53,552 bases of DNA, taken from positions 1 to 53,552 of the forward strand of contig NZ_JAIXIG010000028.1 in the NCBI RefSeq assembly GCF_020297365.1, read 5' to 3'. Source of the DNA: Curtobacterium oceanosedimentum. Lineage in GTDB: Bacteria; Actinomycetota; Actinomycetes; Actinomycetales; Microbacteriaceae. The translations under genes were made by a program, and so were the position numbers. The notes under the pieces are model-generated. The model was not told the origin of the DNA, did no database searches, and saw nothing but the letters and a program-made list of their open reading frames with translations. This document shows, in pieces, positions 1 to 9,300 of this stretch (the first letter of the stretch is position 1; each line of letters starts with the position of its first letter).

Positions 1-13
1 GCGGCCGCGCGCG

Positions 14-1060
14 CTACTCGGAACCGGGGTCGGACGCGCCCATGCCGGTCAGCAGCGCCCGGAACGAGTCGAGCCGCTCGACGCCGGTCGGCCCGAGCTC
101 CCCGGCCTGCACCCGGTCGACGATCTCCCAGTCGTGCGCCTGCGCCAGGGGGATCCCGTCACGTGCGGGGAGCACCGGCACCGCGTGCGACGCGAAGGCC
201 CGGAACACGTTCGCGGGGTCGACGTGCCCCAGGCCGAACGACCGAACCCCCGGGGTGTCGATAATCCAACCGCCGTCCCGCACGCGCAGCGCGATCGACG
301 ACGACGAGGTGTGCCGCCCGCGACCGGTCACCGCGTTCACGACGCCGGTGGCACGGCTCGAGCCGGTGATGGCGTTCACCAGCGTGGACTTGCCGACGCC
401 GGAGTGCCCCACGGTCACGGTCACCGCGTCGTCGAGCAGCTCGTGCAGCGCGTCGAACGGCACGTCGTCGGACCTGCTCGTCACGATCCGCAGGTCCAGG
501 CACGCGAAGTGCGCCAGGAACGGCGTCGGGTCGGCCAGGTCGGTCTTCGTGATGCACAGGATCGGGTCGAGGCCGGCGTCGAACGCGGCCACCAGGTACC
601 GGTCGATCAGTCGTGTGCGGGGCTCGGGGTCGGCGGCGGCCACCACGATGAGCATCTGGTCGGCGTTCGCCACGATGACGCGCTCGACCTCGTCGGAGTC
701 GTCGGCGCTCCGGCGCAGCAGGGTGGTCCGCTCCGCGACCTTCACGATGCGGGCCAGGGACCCGGGATCGCCGGAGACGTCGCCGACGAGCGACACGTGG
801 TCGCCCGTGACGACGGACTTCTTGCCGAGCTCGCGGGCCTTCGTGGCGGTGATGACGCGGTCGTCGACCAGCACGCCGAACCGCCCGCGGTCGACGTTCG
901 TCACCCAGCCCACCGGGGCGTCGTCGTAGGTCGGCCGCGTCTTCGTGCGCGGTCGGTTGCCCTTCGGGTTCGGGCGCACCCGCACGCTCGACTCGTCGTA
1001 CTGGCCGTACGGCTCGTCCGCGTCGGAGTCGTCCCCGTCGACGTCGTCCCACCAGCTCAC
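14..1060 (-). CDS. rsgA: Ribosome small subunit-dependent GTPase A (348 aa)
   Basis: RsgA is a circularly permuted GTPase that helps mature the 30S subunit. An OB-fold-like region (about 50-115) comes first. The GTPase motifs then follow in permuted order: TKTD (G4, 171-174), GHSGVGKST (P-loop, about 218-226) and DTPG (G3, 268-271). The ATG start overlaps the aroA stop by 4 bp, so the two genes are probably co-translated. Unusually, the C-terminal zinc knuckle of the family (Cys, Cys, His, Cys) is not recognisable. The stretch from about 290 to 312 has no cysteine, although the following helix ([10 protein letters not shown]) aligns normally. The function call is firm; the loss of zinc ligands is read directly from the sequence. 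Confidence 0.95.
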   Translation of the reverse strand: MSWWDDVDGDDSDADEPYGQYDESSVRVRPNPKGNRPRTKTRPTYDDAPVGWVTNVDRGRFGVLVDDRVITATKARELGKKSVVTGDHVSLVGDVSGDPGSLARIVKVAERTTLLRRSADDSDEVERVIVANADQMLIVVAAADPEPRTRLIDRYLVAAFDAGLDPILCITKTDLADPTPFLAHFACLDLRIVTSRSDDVPFDALHELLDDAVTVTVGHSGVGKSTLVNAITGSSRATGVVNAVTGRGRHTSSSSIALRVRDGGWIIDTPGVRSFGLGHVDPANVFRAFASHAVPVLPARDGIPLAQAHDWEIVDRVQAGELGPTGVERLDSFRALLTGMGASDPGSE

Positions 1061-2430
1061 GGTCGGACCTCACCCTCCTGCTGGGCCGACGTCGCCACCA
1101 GCGCTGCCCACAGCTCCGGGAACTGCGGCAGGGTCTTCGCTGTCGACCCGATGTCGTCGACGGCGACGCCGTCGACGACCAGGCCCACGATCGCGCCAGC
1201 CGTCGCCATCCGGTGGTCGTCGTACGCGGCCCAGGCGCTGCCGTGGAGCGCGGCCGGCTCGATCCGCAGGCCCTCGTCGCGTTCGTGCACCGTGCCTCCA
1301 GACCGGTTGAGGTCCGCCGCGAGCGCGGCGAGACGGTCCGTCTCGTGCCCGCGCAGGTGGCCGATCCCGGTGATCTCGCTCGGCTCGGCGGCGAGCGCCG
1401 CGAGCGCGACGAGCGCCGGTGCGAGTTCGCCGCCGCGGCTCAGGTCCAGGTCGACCCCCGGCAGGGAGGCCCCACCCCGGACCCCGACGCCGCCGTCGAC
1501 GACCAGGTCGTCACCGTCACGGGCCACGGTCGCGCCCCACAGGGGCAGGAGCGTCTCGAGGTCGGCGCCGACCTGCGTCGTCTCGGTCGGCCAGGTGCGG
1601 ATGCGCACCGTCCCGCCCGCGACGAGCGCGGCCACCGCGAACGGCGCCGCGTTCGACAGGTCCGGCTCGATGGTGACGTCGCGCGCGGCGATCGGCCCGG
1701 GGTGCACGACCCACTCGCCGACCGCCGGCTCGTCGACCCGAACGCTGCGGGCGCGGAGCGCGGCGACGGTCATCTCGATGTGCGGCATGCTCGGCAGGCG
1801 CTCGCCGACGTGGGTCAGGTGCAGGCCCTCGTCGAAGCGCGGTGCCGACAGCAGCAGTCCGGACACGAACTGCGACGAGGCCGACGCGTCGATCGTCAGG
1901 GCGCCGCCGCGGACGGAGCCCGTGCCGGTGAACGCGAAGGGCATGGAGCCGCCGCCGTCGTCGGTGACCTGGACGCCGAGGTCGACGAGCGCCTGCACGA
2001 CGGCGTGCATCGGGCGCTTGCGGGCGTAGGGGTCGCCGTCGACGGTCACGGCTCCGACGGCGAGGGCGGCGAGCGGGGGGAGGAACCGCATGACGGTGCC
2101 GGCGAGCCCGCAGTCGAGCCGCACGTCGCCGTGCATCGGGGCCGGCGTGATCCGGAGGTCCGGGCCGTAGGGATTGGTGCCGGGCAGCTCCTCGATCCCG
2201 ACGCCGAGCTGCCGGAGTCCCGCGATCATGAGCGCGGAGTCGCGGGAGTGCAACGGCAGCCGGATCACCGACGGGCCGTCGGCGAGCGCGGCGAGCACGA
2301 GCTCCCGGTTCGTGAGCGACTTCGAGCCGGGCAGGGCCACGTCACCGCGCAGCGGACCGTGCGCGAGCGGGGCGGTCCAGGGCTCGTTCGGGGCCGGTGT
2401 CCCGTGCGGGGAATGCGTCGTGTCTGCCAT
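1057..2430 (-). CDS. aroA: 3-phosphoshikimate 1-carboxyvinyltransferase (EPSP synthase, 457 aa)
   Basis: This enzyme transfers enolpyruvyl from PEP to shikimate-3-phosphate, the sixth step of the shikimate pathway. Visible signatures are GSKSLTNR (about 35-42, with the substrate-binding Lys), [17 protein letters not shown] in the middle, and YDDHRMA near the C-terminus. Length is normal for the family. It is first in an aroA-rsgA pair on the minus strand and divergent from sigH. A TACCCT box lies 9 nt before the ATG, which suggests a very short leader. The aroA-rsgA-sigH-rsrA neighbourhood is one I associate with Microbacteriaceae. Confidence 0.96.
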   Translation of the reverse strand: MADTTHSPHGTPAPNEPWTAPLAHGPLRGDVALPGSKSLTNRELVLAALADGPSVIRLPLHSRDSALMIAGLRQLGVGIEELPGTNPYGPDLRITPAPMHGDVRLDCGLAGTVMRFLPPLAALAVGAVTVDGDPYARKRPMHAVVQALVDLGVQVTDDGGGSMPFAFTGTGSVRGGALTIDASASSQFVSGLLLSAPRFDEGLHLTHVGERLPSMPHIEMTVAALRARSVRVDEPAVGEWVVHPGPIAARDVTIEPDLSNAAPFAVAALVAGGTVRIRTWPTETTQVGADLETLLPLWGATVARDGDDLVVDGGVGVRGGASLPGVDLDLSRGGELAPALVALAALAAEPSEITGIGHLRGHETDRLAALAADLNRSGGTVHERDEGLRIEPAALHGSAWAAYDDHRMATAGAIVGLVVDGVAVDDIGSTAKTLPQFPELWAALVATSAQQEGEVRP

Positions 2431-2551
2431 CGGTTCACCAGGGTACTGAACGCACCGGGAGGATCAGTGGCGACAGCAACACTCGCGCGGGAGCGGACCG
2501 GCACGGCGACCGTGCTGCCCGCCGCGCCGACGACGCTCGGCGTGCTCGGCC

Positions 2552-2557
2552 TAGACT
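2552..2557 (+). promoter_or_regulatory. -10 box of sigH (TAGACT), near-leaderless
   Basis: TAGACT matches the actinobacterial TANNNT consensus and ends 8 nt before the sigH ATG. The transcript is therefore predicted to begin at or just before the start codon. I see no clear GGAAT/GTT-type SigH autoregulatory promoter, though this was judged by eye. Confidence 0.55.
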
Positions 2558-2565
2558 TGCCGACG

Positions 2566-3366
2566 ATGACGACCGACGAACCGCAGGCAGTACCGCACGA
2601 CCTGGTCGAGGAGACCGAGGTGCAGCTCGACGCGGTGTCCGACGAGGCCGCCGCGCTCGACGCCGAGGCCGAGCCGGAGCCCGCGGACGAGAAGACCGTC
2701 TCCGAGGGGGAGCTGCGGGCCCTGTTCGAGGACCAGGCCCTGCCGTTCATGGACCAGCTCTACGGCGCCGCGATGCGGATGACCCGCAACCCGGCCGACG
2801 CGTCGGACCTGGTGCAGGAGACCTTCGTCAAGGCGTTCGCCGCGTTCCGGCAGTTCAAGCAGGGCACGAACCTGAAGGCCTGGCTGTACCGGATCCTGAC
2901 GAACACGTTCATCAACACGTACCGCAAGAACCAGCGGAACCCGTACCAGGGCACCATCGACGAGCTCGAGGACTGGCAGCTCGGCGGCGCGGAGAGCGTC
3001 ACGCAGTCGATCTCCGCGCGGTCCGCCGAGGCCGACGCGATCGACCACCTGCCGTCCTCCGCCGTGAAGGACGCCCTGCAGGCCATCCCGGAGGACTTCC
3101 GGATGGCCGTCTACTTCGCCGATGTCGAAGGCTTCTCGTACCAGGAGATCGCCGACATCATGAAGACCCCCGTGGGGACGGTCATGAGCCGCCTCCACCG
3201 TGGCCGCCGGCTCCTGCGAGGGCTGTTGGCGGACCACGCCCGTGAGACCGGCATCGTCCCGGACGCAGCGTCGACGGCGACGATGCGTGGCAGGGGACGG
3301 GGCGCGGCGGAGACGACGACGACAAGCGCGGCCTCGGGCCGCACCGGACGGAAGGACGCACGATGA
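2566..3366 (+). CDS. sigH: SigH/SigR-type ECF RNA polymerase sigma factor (266 aa)
   Basis: Group IV sigma factor of the thiol-oxidative-stress (SigR/SigH) type. Sigma region 2 spans about 50-120 ([30 protein letters not shown]). Region 4 spans about 165-225 ([35 protein letters not shown]). An acidic N-terminal extension and a Thr/Ser/Arg-rich C-terminal tail flank the core. The open frame runs on upstream, but the ATG at 2566 is chosen because it sits just behind the TAGACT -10 box and begins the family-like acidic N-terminus. The stop overlaps the start of the adjacent anti-sigma gene (ATGA), the usual arrangement for this module. Confidence 0.93.
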   Translation: MTTDEPQAVPHDLVEETEVQLDAVSDEAAALDAEAEPEPADEKTVSEGELRALFEDQALPFMDQLYGAAMRMTRNPADASDLVQETFVKAFAAFRQFKQGTNLKAWLYRILTNTFINTYRKNQRNPYQGTIDELEDWQLGGAESVTQSISARSAEADAIDHLPSSAVKDALQAIPEDFRMAVYFADVEGFSYQEIADIMKTPVGTVMSRLHRGRRLLRGLLADHARETGIVPDAASTATMRGRGRGAAETTTTSAASGRTGRKDAR

Positions 3367-3605
3367 GCGGCTGCGACTGCTCGAAGGCGAAGGCCGAGCT
3401 CGAGGAGTTCCTGCACGACGAGCTCCGCGGTGAGGACGCCGCGGACATCCGGGAGCACATGGACGACTGCGTGGACTGCCAGACCGAACACCGGGTCGGG
3501 GTGGTGCTCATGGAGACCGTCAAGCGCGCCTGCAAGGAGACCGCGCCCGAGCACCTGCGCTCCGAGATCCTCGCCCGCATCCGGGTGGAGCAGGCGACGC
3601 ACTGA
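3363..3605 (+). CDS. rsrA: Mycothiol-system zinc-binding anti-sigma factor RsrA (80 aa)
   Basis: Small ZAS-type anti-sigma factor, predicted to hold the upstream SigH inactive until disulfide stress ejects zinc. The His-x3-Cys-x2-Cys signature is present (H32, C36, C39), with extra cysteines at C4 and C6 that fit the fourth ligand position. Length and position (4-bp overlap with sigH) are typical. A perfect 14-bp-arm hairpin overlaps its stop codon. Confidence 0.93.
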   Translation: MSGCDCSKAKAELEEFLHDELRGEDAADIREHMDDCVDCQTEHRVGVVLMETVKRACKETAPEHLRSEILARIRVEQATH

Positions 3606-3628
3606 CGGTCAGCGCCGTCAGTGCGTCG
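3595..3628. terminator. Bidirectional hairpin terminator at the sigH-rsrA / SipW convergence
   Basis: Perfect inverted repeat with arms CGACGCACTGACGG (3595-3608) and CCGTCAGTGCGTCG (3615-3628) and a 6-nt loop. It overlaps the rsrA stop codon and ends 11 bp before the stop of the convergent gene, so it can serve both strands. No U-tract is visible. Confidence 0.7.
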
Positions 3629-3639
3629 TGTCGGCGGCG

Positions 3640-5043
3640 TCAGCGGCCGACTGTGTGGTGCTCGCGGATCGTCGATGCTGTGAGCAGTTGGTCGTGGACA
3701 CGGACCGTGTCCATCGAGCCGGTGAAGACGGTGCTCGTCGGGGCGTTCGGCCACGTCGGGTCGACGACGCCCGAACCGGCTCGCCAGTACCCGCTGTAGG
3801 CGGCAGCGGAAGCCGCGTCCGTCCGTGCGGCGACACGCGTGCCGTCGAGCCACAGCTCCAGACGACCACTGGTGAACTGCCCGACCGCGTGGTGCCACGT
3901 CCCGTCGTCCACCCGTGCGGCGCTCTGCGTGACCTTGGCGACCGATCCGTCCCAGACGCCGAACGCCAGGCGTCCGTCCGGCCCGACGTAGAAGTTGCGG
4001 TCGTACGCCCCGGACGGACCTGTGCTCCGCTGGCTGAACCCGAGCAGTCGTCCCTGCGTGGCGGTCTTGAACCACAGTTCCAGGGCGAACGTCTCCGGTG
4101 CCGCCTGCGCCGTGCGGGTGTGGACGACCCCCGTGTCGGCGGAACCCGATCGGAAGTCCGCGAAGGGGTTCGCGCCGCACGACCCGTCGACCCGCACGAC
4201 GCTCGGCCGGAGCACTGCGTCCCGCCCGTGCCCGGAGCGGTCGACGACGACGTCGCCGGCCTTCTCGGAGAAGTCCCACGCGAGCACGGCGCCGTTCGTG
4301 GGCCCGTGGAAGCACGGGAACAGCGACGCTCCGAAGGACGCTCCGGATGCGGTTGTGCCACTGAACGTGGCGCCGGTGGTGCTGCCCACCAGCGCGATGA
4401 GCACCACCGCTGCGAGGGCGGGCAGCGCCGCGCGCGGTGCGGCCGTGACGTCCACGCCGATCGGCGGCGCTCCCGGCTCCCAGCGCGGGACACCACAGGT
4501 GGGGCAGGGTCGACCGGCGCGGAGGTCCCGGTCGAGGCGGCTCAGCAACACCGCCGCGCCGACGCCCAGGCAGACCGAGACGAGTGCGGCCCAGTCGCCG
4601 GTGCGGATCCAGACCCCGGGGAGCCCGACGACGGGGAAGCGGAGGACCCCGACACCGAGGACGGCGTCCGGTGCCACCGTGGTCCGGTCCGCGCTCGGGT
4701 TCGCGTCGCCACGGAGCCGGAGGCCGCCGTCCTGCTCGATCCGCGCCAGGCGGTGCAGCCGCAGCCGGTCGTCGTGGTCCGGGTCGTCGACCAGCAGGAC
4801 GCGCCCGGTCTCGACCGCGTCCCCGTCGGTGGGCACCGCGGCGACGACGTCACCGGTGCGGATGCCCGGGGCCATCGAGTCCGACACCACGGTCGTGAGG
4901 TGCCAGCCGAGTGCCGCCGGCAGCGCGGCCCAGACGGCGAGCAGGAGCACCGTCCAGAGCGCGGTGCGCGCCACGACCGCGAGGAGCAGCCGGGGCAGCT
5001 CTCCGACGCAGCGGACGGGTCGTCGGGTGACGGTGGTCGACAC
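3640..5043 (-). CDS. SipW-like signal peptidase I fused to a C-terminal LamG-type domain (467 aa)
   Basis: The N-terminal part (about 20-170) is a SipW/ER-type signal peptidase. It has a membrane helix (about 20-45), the Ser box SDSM with likely nucleophile S56, a His-type second catalytic position (RLHRL, H97) rather than Lys, the RGDAN box (about 111-115), and a second helix (about 150-168). A Cys pair (CPTC, 180-183) follows. A third hydrophobic stretch (206-222) runs into GATFSGTTASGASFGAS, which resembles the export signal of SipW substrates. The rest (about 250-467) looks like a LamG/concanavalin-type beta-sandwich (LELWFKT, GTWHHAV, LELWLDGT). The GTG start has a GAGGAG ribosome site. 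It lies 41 bp downstream of its putative substrate gene, probably in one operon. Peptidase call firm; LamG call good; self-processing is inference. Confidence 0.85.
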   Translation of the reverse strand: MSTTVTRRPVRCVGELPRLLLAVVARTALWTVLLLAVWAALPAALGWHLTTVVSDSMAPGIRTGDVVAAVPTDGDAVETGRVLLVDDPDHDDRLRLHRLARIEQDGGLRLRGDANPSADRTTVAPDAVLGVGVLRFPVVGLPGVWIRTGDWAALVSVCLGVGAAVLLSRLDRDLRAGRPCPTCGVPRWEPGAPPIGVDVTAAPRAALPALAAVVLIALVGSTTGATFSGTTASGASFGASLFPCFHGPTNGAVLAWDFSEKAGDVVVDRSGHGRDAVLRPSVVRVDGSCGANPFADFRSGSADTGVVHTRTAQAAPETFALELWFKTATQGRLLGFSQRSTGPSGAYDRNFYVGPDGRLAFGVWDGSVAKVTQSAARVDDGTWHHAVGQFTSGRLELWLDGTRVAARTDAASAAAYSGYWRAGSGVVDPTWPNAPTSTVFTGSMDTVRVHDQLLTASTIREHHTVGR

Positions 5044-5084
5044 GGGCTGCTCCTCGCGGTCGTGGTCGGTCGGGGTCGGGAGGA

Positions 5085-5666
5085 TCAGTCGGTCTGCGCT
5101 TCCCAGACGAACGTCGTGCCGGCCTCGGACGACTGCACGGTGTTCGGGGCGTCCTCCGACAGGGTGTAGCTGATCCGGTACGTGGCGGTCGCGGTCCCGG
5201 TGGCGGGCTTCCAGGAGTCGAGCCCGGTGCCGAACGAGTCGTGCGCCGCGAGGTCGGCGAGGCTGCCGTCGTGGACGCTGGCCGCCGAGGTGAAGGTGCC
5301 GCAGTCGCCGGCGGTGCCGAGGGACCCGCGCTCCACCTGCACGTCGAGGTGCGTCCCGAGCGCGTCGGTGTCGGTCTGCTCGTCGACGAAGAACTTGACC
5401 GTCGAGGCGTTGGTGGTCTCGGCGGTGACGGTGATGCAGTTCGTGCCGGAGGCCCCGGGGACCAGGTCGTCGACGTCGAACATCGCGACGCCCTGGTCGT
5501 CGTCGGTCAGGGCGACGGCCCCGGTGCGCCAGCTGTTGCCGGCGTTGTCGGTGCTGCTCGAGAACGCGGCGTACGACGCGGTGGCGATGAGTGCGCCGCT
5601 GGCGACGACGGCGAGCGGGAGCGCGATCCAGGCTGCGGTGCGGCCGTGGCGAGAGGTGATGTGCAT
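5085..5666 (-). CDS. SipW-dependent (TasA/CalY-like) secreted protein (193 aa)
   Basis: Predicted exported protein with a SipW-type N-terminus: charged residues, a hydrophobic helix (about 13-31), then SYAAFSSSTDNAGNSWRTGA, the usual AAFSS...N.W..G pattern of SipW substrates. Cleavage is likely near residue 33. The mature part is acidic, rich in Thr/Asp/Ala and has two cysteines (NCIT and DCGT), perhaps a disulfide. The ATG at 5666 is preferred over one 48 bp upstream because AGGA precedes it and the upstream one falls inside an AT-rich dyad. It is the first gene before the SipW-LamG peptidase. By analogy it could form surface fibres or matrix, but no function can be proven here. Confidence 0.8.
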   Translation of the reverse strand: MHITSRHGRTAAWIALPLAVVASGALIATASYAAFSSSTDNAGNSWRTGAVALTDDDQGVAMFDVDDLVPGASGTNCITVTAETTNASTVKFFVDEQTDTDALGTHLDVQVERGSLGTAGDCGTFTSAASVHDGSLADLAAHDSFGTGLDSWKPATGTATATYRISYTLSEDAPNTVQSSEAGTTFVWEAQTD

Positions 5667-5697
5667 GGCTGTCCTGTCGGTCGGTTCACCCGGCGGG

Positions 5698-5726
5698 TGA
5701 TATGCCAGCAGCATATATGAATATCA
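5698..5726. promoter_or_regulatory. AT-rich nested dyad upstream of the SipW operon
   Basis: Two inverted repeats are nested. One is ATATGC (5700-5705) / GCATAT (5711-5716) around CAGCA. The other is TGATAT (5698-5703) / ATATCA (5721-5726). This is one of the few AT-rich islands in the window. It lies 32-60 bp before the SipW-substrate start and 42 bp before the divergent -10 box, so it is a plausible operator for the operon. Confidence 0.5.
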
Positions 5727-5767
5727 GTTGCGACGAAACCCCGTCGCAACACGTCCCGGGTGCCCGG

Positions 5768-5773
5768 TAGGGT
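5768..5773 (+). promoter_or_regulatory. -10 box TAGGGT of the GNAT gene (leaderless)
   Basis: TAGGGT ends 7 nt before the ATG at 5781, the spacing of a leaderless actinobacterial promoter. This decides the start in favour of 5781 over an ATG 21 bp upstream. Confidence 0.55.
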
Positions 5774-5780
5774 CGCGAGC

Positions 5781-6221
5781 ATGACCCTCTCCGCCGAGTC
5801 GATCACCGCTTGGTCCGACACGGACGTCGCCGACGTCGCCGCCCTCGTCCGCCTGCTCGGTCACGCCGTCGACGAACCGTCGATGCGCGCCCGACTCGAG
5901 CGCCTGACGCCCGAGGCCGGGCACCGCACCTGGGTGGTCCGCGGCGACGACGGCCGCGTGGTCGCCGTCGGGGGCGCGCAGGTCACCTGGGCCTACGCGA
6001 GCGACGAGCCGACGGCGCAGCTCCTGCTGCTGGTCGTGGACGAGACGGCCAGGAGGCTCGGCACCGGTTCGGCGCTCATCGACACGTTCGAAGCGTGGGC
6101 CGTCGAGCAGGGCGCGCGTCGCCTGAGCGCCGTGAGTGCGGCCGCGACGGACAGCGCGCACCGGTTCTACCAGAAGCGCGGGTACCACGACGCCGGGGTG
6201 CGGTACACCAAGATCGCGTAG
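5781..6221 (+). CDS. GNAT family N-acetyltransferase (146 aa)
   Basis: Predicted acetyl-CoA-dependent N-acetyltransferase of unknown substrate. The GNAT fold shows as a central strand (AQLLLLVVDE), the acetyl-CoA loop RRLGTGSALID, and the C-terminal motif DSAHRFYQKRGYHDAG. The start is set by the leaderless promoter immediately upstream. It converges on kgd and is separated from it by a strong hairpin. No partner gene suggests the substrate. Confidence 0.85.
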   Translation: MTLSAESITAWSDTDVADVAALVRLLGHAVDEPSMRARLERLTPEAGHRTWVVRGDDGRVVAVGGAQVTWAYASDEPTAQLLLLVVDETARRLGTGSALIDTFEAWAVEQGARRLSAVSAAATDSAHRFYQKRGYHDAGVRYTKIA

Positions 6222-6247
6222 CGCCGGCAGCCTCTCGCGAACGACGG

Positions 6248-6291
6248 AGCGCCCCGTCCGGGAGTCCCTGCGGACTCCCGGACGGGGCGCT
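6248..6291. terminator. Bidirectional terminator between GNAT and kgd
   Basis: Perfect 20-bp stem: left arm 6248-6267, loop CTGC, right arm 6272-6291 followed by TTCC. It lies between convergent stops at 6221 and 6302. Core arm sequence is CCGTCCGGGAGTCC. Confidence 0.85.
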
Positions 6292-6301
6292 TCCTCATCA
6301 G

Positions 6302-9300
6302 CTAGGCCGACACGCTCAATGCGGTGCTGATGACCTCGGCGGCCTCCTGCGCGGAGCGCTTCGAGGAACCCGTGGCCGGGGCGGCACTCGCCGAGCGGGC
6401 GGCCACCGACAGGGTGCGACCGTCCAGGTGCGGCGTCAGGTTCATGCAGACGAACGGCCAGGCGCCCTGGTTCTCAGGCTCTTCCTGCGCCCACACGACG
6501 TCGGCGTCGGGGTATCCCGACAGCACCTCGAGGATGCGCTCGAGGGGGAGCGGCGCGAGCTGCTCCAGGCGGACGAGCGCGACGTCGGTGGCGCCCCGCT
6601 TGTCGACCTCGGCGCGCAGGTCGTGGTGCACCTTGCCGGAGTGCAGCACGACGCGACGCACGGCACCCTTGTCGGTGATGCGGTCGTCGTCGAGGACCTC
6701 GTCGAAGGTGCCGCTCGTGAACGCGTCGACCGAGCTCGTCGCCTGGCGCAGCCGGAGCATGGCCTTCGGCGAGAACACCACGAGCGGCTTCTGCGGCTTG
6801 GCCCAGGCCTGCCGGCGCAGCAGGTGGAAGTACGACGCCGGGGTCGACGGCCGCGCGACGATCATGTTGTCCTCGGCGCACAGCTGCAGGTAGCGCTCGA
6901 TGCGTGCCGACGAGTGGTCCGGCCCCTGGCCCTCGTAGCCGTGCGGCAGCAGCAGGACGAGACCCGAGCGCTGCCCCCACTTCTGCTCGGCGGACGAGAT
7001 GAACTCGTCGATGACGATCTGGGCGCCGTTCGCGAAGTCGCCGAACTGGGCCTCCCAGAGCACGAGCGCCTCGGGGCGTTCCACCGAGTACCCGTACTCG
7101 AACGCCATCGCCGCGTACTCGCTCAGCAGCGAGTCGTAGACGTAGAACCGGGCCTGGTCCTCGGTGAGGTTCGACAGCGGCAGCCACTCCTGGCCGTTGA
7201 CCCGGTCGTGGAACACCGACTGGCGCTGCACGAAGGTGCCGCGGCGGGCGTCCTGTCCCGCCAGGCGGACCGGCTTGCCCTCGACCAGCAGCGATCCGAT
7301 GGCCATGAGCTCGGCCATGGCCCAGTCGATGCCGCCGCTGCGGGTCATCTCGGTGCGCTTGGTCAGCAGCTGCTGCAGCTTGGGGTGGATCGAGAAGCCG
7401 GCGGGCGGGTTGCTGTGCGCGTCGCCGATGGCCCGGACGAGGTCGTCGGACACCGCGGTCTCGTGCACCTCGTTCTCGGAGTCGTCGCGCTGCGCAGCCG
7501 GGCGTTCGAGCCCCTGCACCGCGCCGTCGTCGTCGACCTCGATCACCGGGATGGTGCCGGTCTGGGCCTCGTGCGTCTCGGCGAAGGCGCGTTCCAGGCG
7601 GTCCTGGAAGTCGCGGTGCGCCTCGTCGTACTCCTCCTGCGTGATGTCGCCGCGGCCGACGAGGGCCTCGGTGTACAGGGTGCGGACGGAGCGCTTCGCC
7701 TCGATGAGGTTGTACATGAGCGGCTGCGTCATCGAGGGGTCGTCGCCCTCGTTGTGGCCGCGGCGGCGGTAGCAGATGAGGTCGATCACGACGTCGCGGT
7801 GGAACTGCTCGCGGTAGGCGAAGGCCAGCTCCGCCACCCGGGCGACGGCCTCGGGGTCGTCGCCGTTCACGTGGAAGATCGGCGCCTGGATCGTCTTCGC
7901 GACGTCGGTGGAGTACACCGAGCTGCGCGCCGACTCGGGCGGGGTGGTGAAGCCGACCTGGTTGTTGATCACCAGGTGCACCGTGCCGCCGGTGCGGTAG
8001 CCGCGCAGCTGCGACATCTGCAGCGTCTCGACGACCACGCCCTGGCCGGCCATGGCCGCGTCGCCGTGCACGAGCACGGGGAGCACGCCGAAGCTGCCCG
8101 GCGCCTCGCGGTCCTGCTTGGCGCGGACGATGCCCTCGAGCACGCCGTCGACGGCCTCGAGGTGCGAGGGGTTCGCGGCGATCGTCACCGGGATGCTCGA
8201 CCCGTCGGACGTGCGGAACACGCCCTCGGTGCCGACGTGGTACTTCACGTCGCCCGAGCCCTGGCCGGACACGGTGCCGGGGAGCGACGAGCCCTCGAAC
8301 TCGCGGAAGATCTGGCCGTAGGTCTTGCCCGCGATGTTCGTCAGGACGTTGAGCCGGCCGCGGTGGGCCATGCCGATCGCGACCTCGGCGAGCCCGGCAC
8401 CGGCGGCGTGCTGGATCAGGGTGTCGAGGAACGCGATCGTCGACTCCCCGCCCTCGAGCGAGAAGCGCTTCTGTCCGACGTACTTCGTCTGCAGGAAGGT
8501 CTCGAACGCCTCGGCCTCGTTGAGCTTGCCGAGGACCCGCAGCTGCTCCTCCTTGGAGGGCTTCGAGTAGGGGACCTCGATGTGCTCCTGCACCCAGCGC
8601 CGCTGCTCCGGGTCCTGGATGTGCATGTACTCGATGCCCACCGTGCGGCAGTAGGCGTCGCGGAGGATCCCGAGGACGTCCCGCAGCGGCGCGGTGGTGG
8701 TGCCGGCGAGGCCGCCCGTGACGAACTCGCGGTCGAGGTCCCAGAAGGTCAGCCCGTGGTTCTCGATCTCGAGGTCGGGGTGGGTGCGCTGGCGGTACTC
8801 GAGCGGGTCGATGTCCGCCATCAGGTGCCCGCGCACGCGGAAGCTGTTGATGAGCTCCTGCACGCGGGAGGTCTTGTTCACCCGGTGTGCCAGGTCGACG
8901 TTGATGTCGTTCGCCCACTGGATCGGCTTGTACGGGATCCGGAGCGCGGCGAAGATGCCGTCGTAGAAGCCGTGCTCGCCGATCAGGCGCTCGTGCACGT
9001 GCTTGAGGTACTCGCCCGAGCCCGCACCCTGGATGACGCGGTGGTCGTAGGTGCTCGTCAGCGTGATGGTCTTGCCGATGCCGAGCTCGACCAGGGTCTT
9101 CGCCGCCGAGCCCTGGAACTGCGCCGGGTACTCCAGGGCGCCTGCGCCGATGATCGAGCCCTGCCCCTTCGTCAGGCGGGGGACCGAGTGCACGGTGCCG
9201 ATGCCGCCCGGATTGGTGAGCGAGATCGTTGTGCCCTGGAAGTCGGCCGGCGTGAGCTTGTTGTCGCGGGCCCGCTTGACGAGGTCCTCGTAGGCCGACA

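Noticed and set aside
5085..5714. Start of the SipW-substrate gene at the upstream ATG (5714)
   Set aside because: That ATG lies inside the AT-rich dyad without a ribosome site, while AGGA precedes 5666 and the signal peptide begins there.
6248..6291. Membership of the kgd terminator in the GGACGGGAGGC family
   Set aside because: Its arm reads CCGTCCGGGAGTCC; it shares GC-rich pieces but not the 11-mer, so it is treated as an ordinary terminator.
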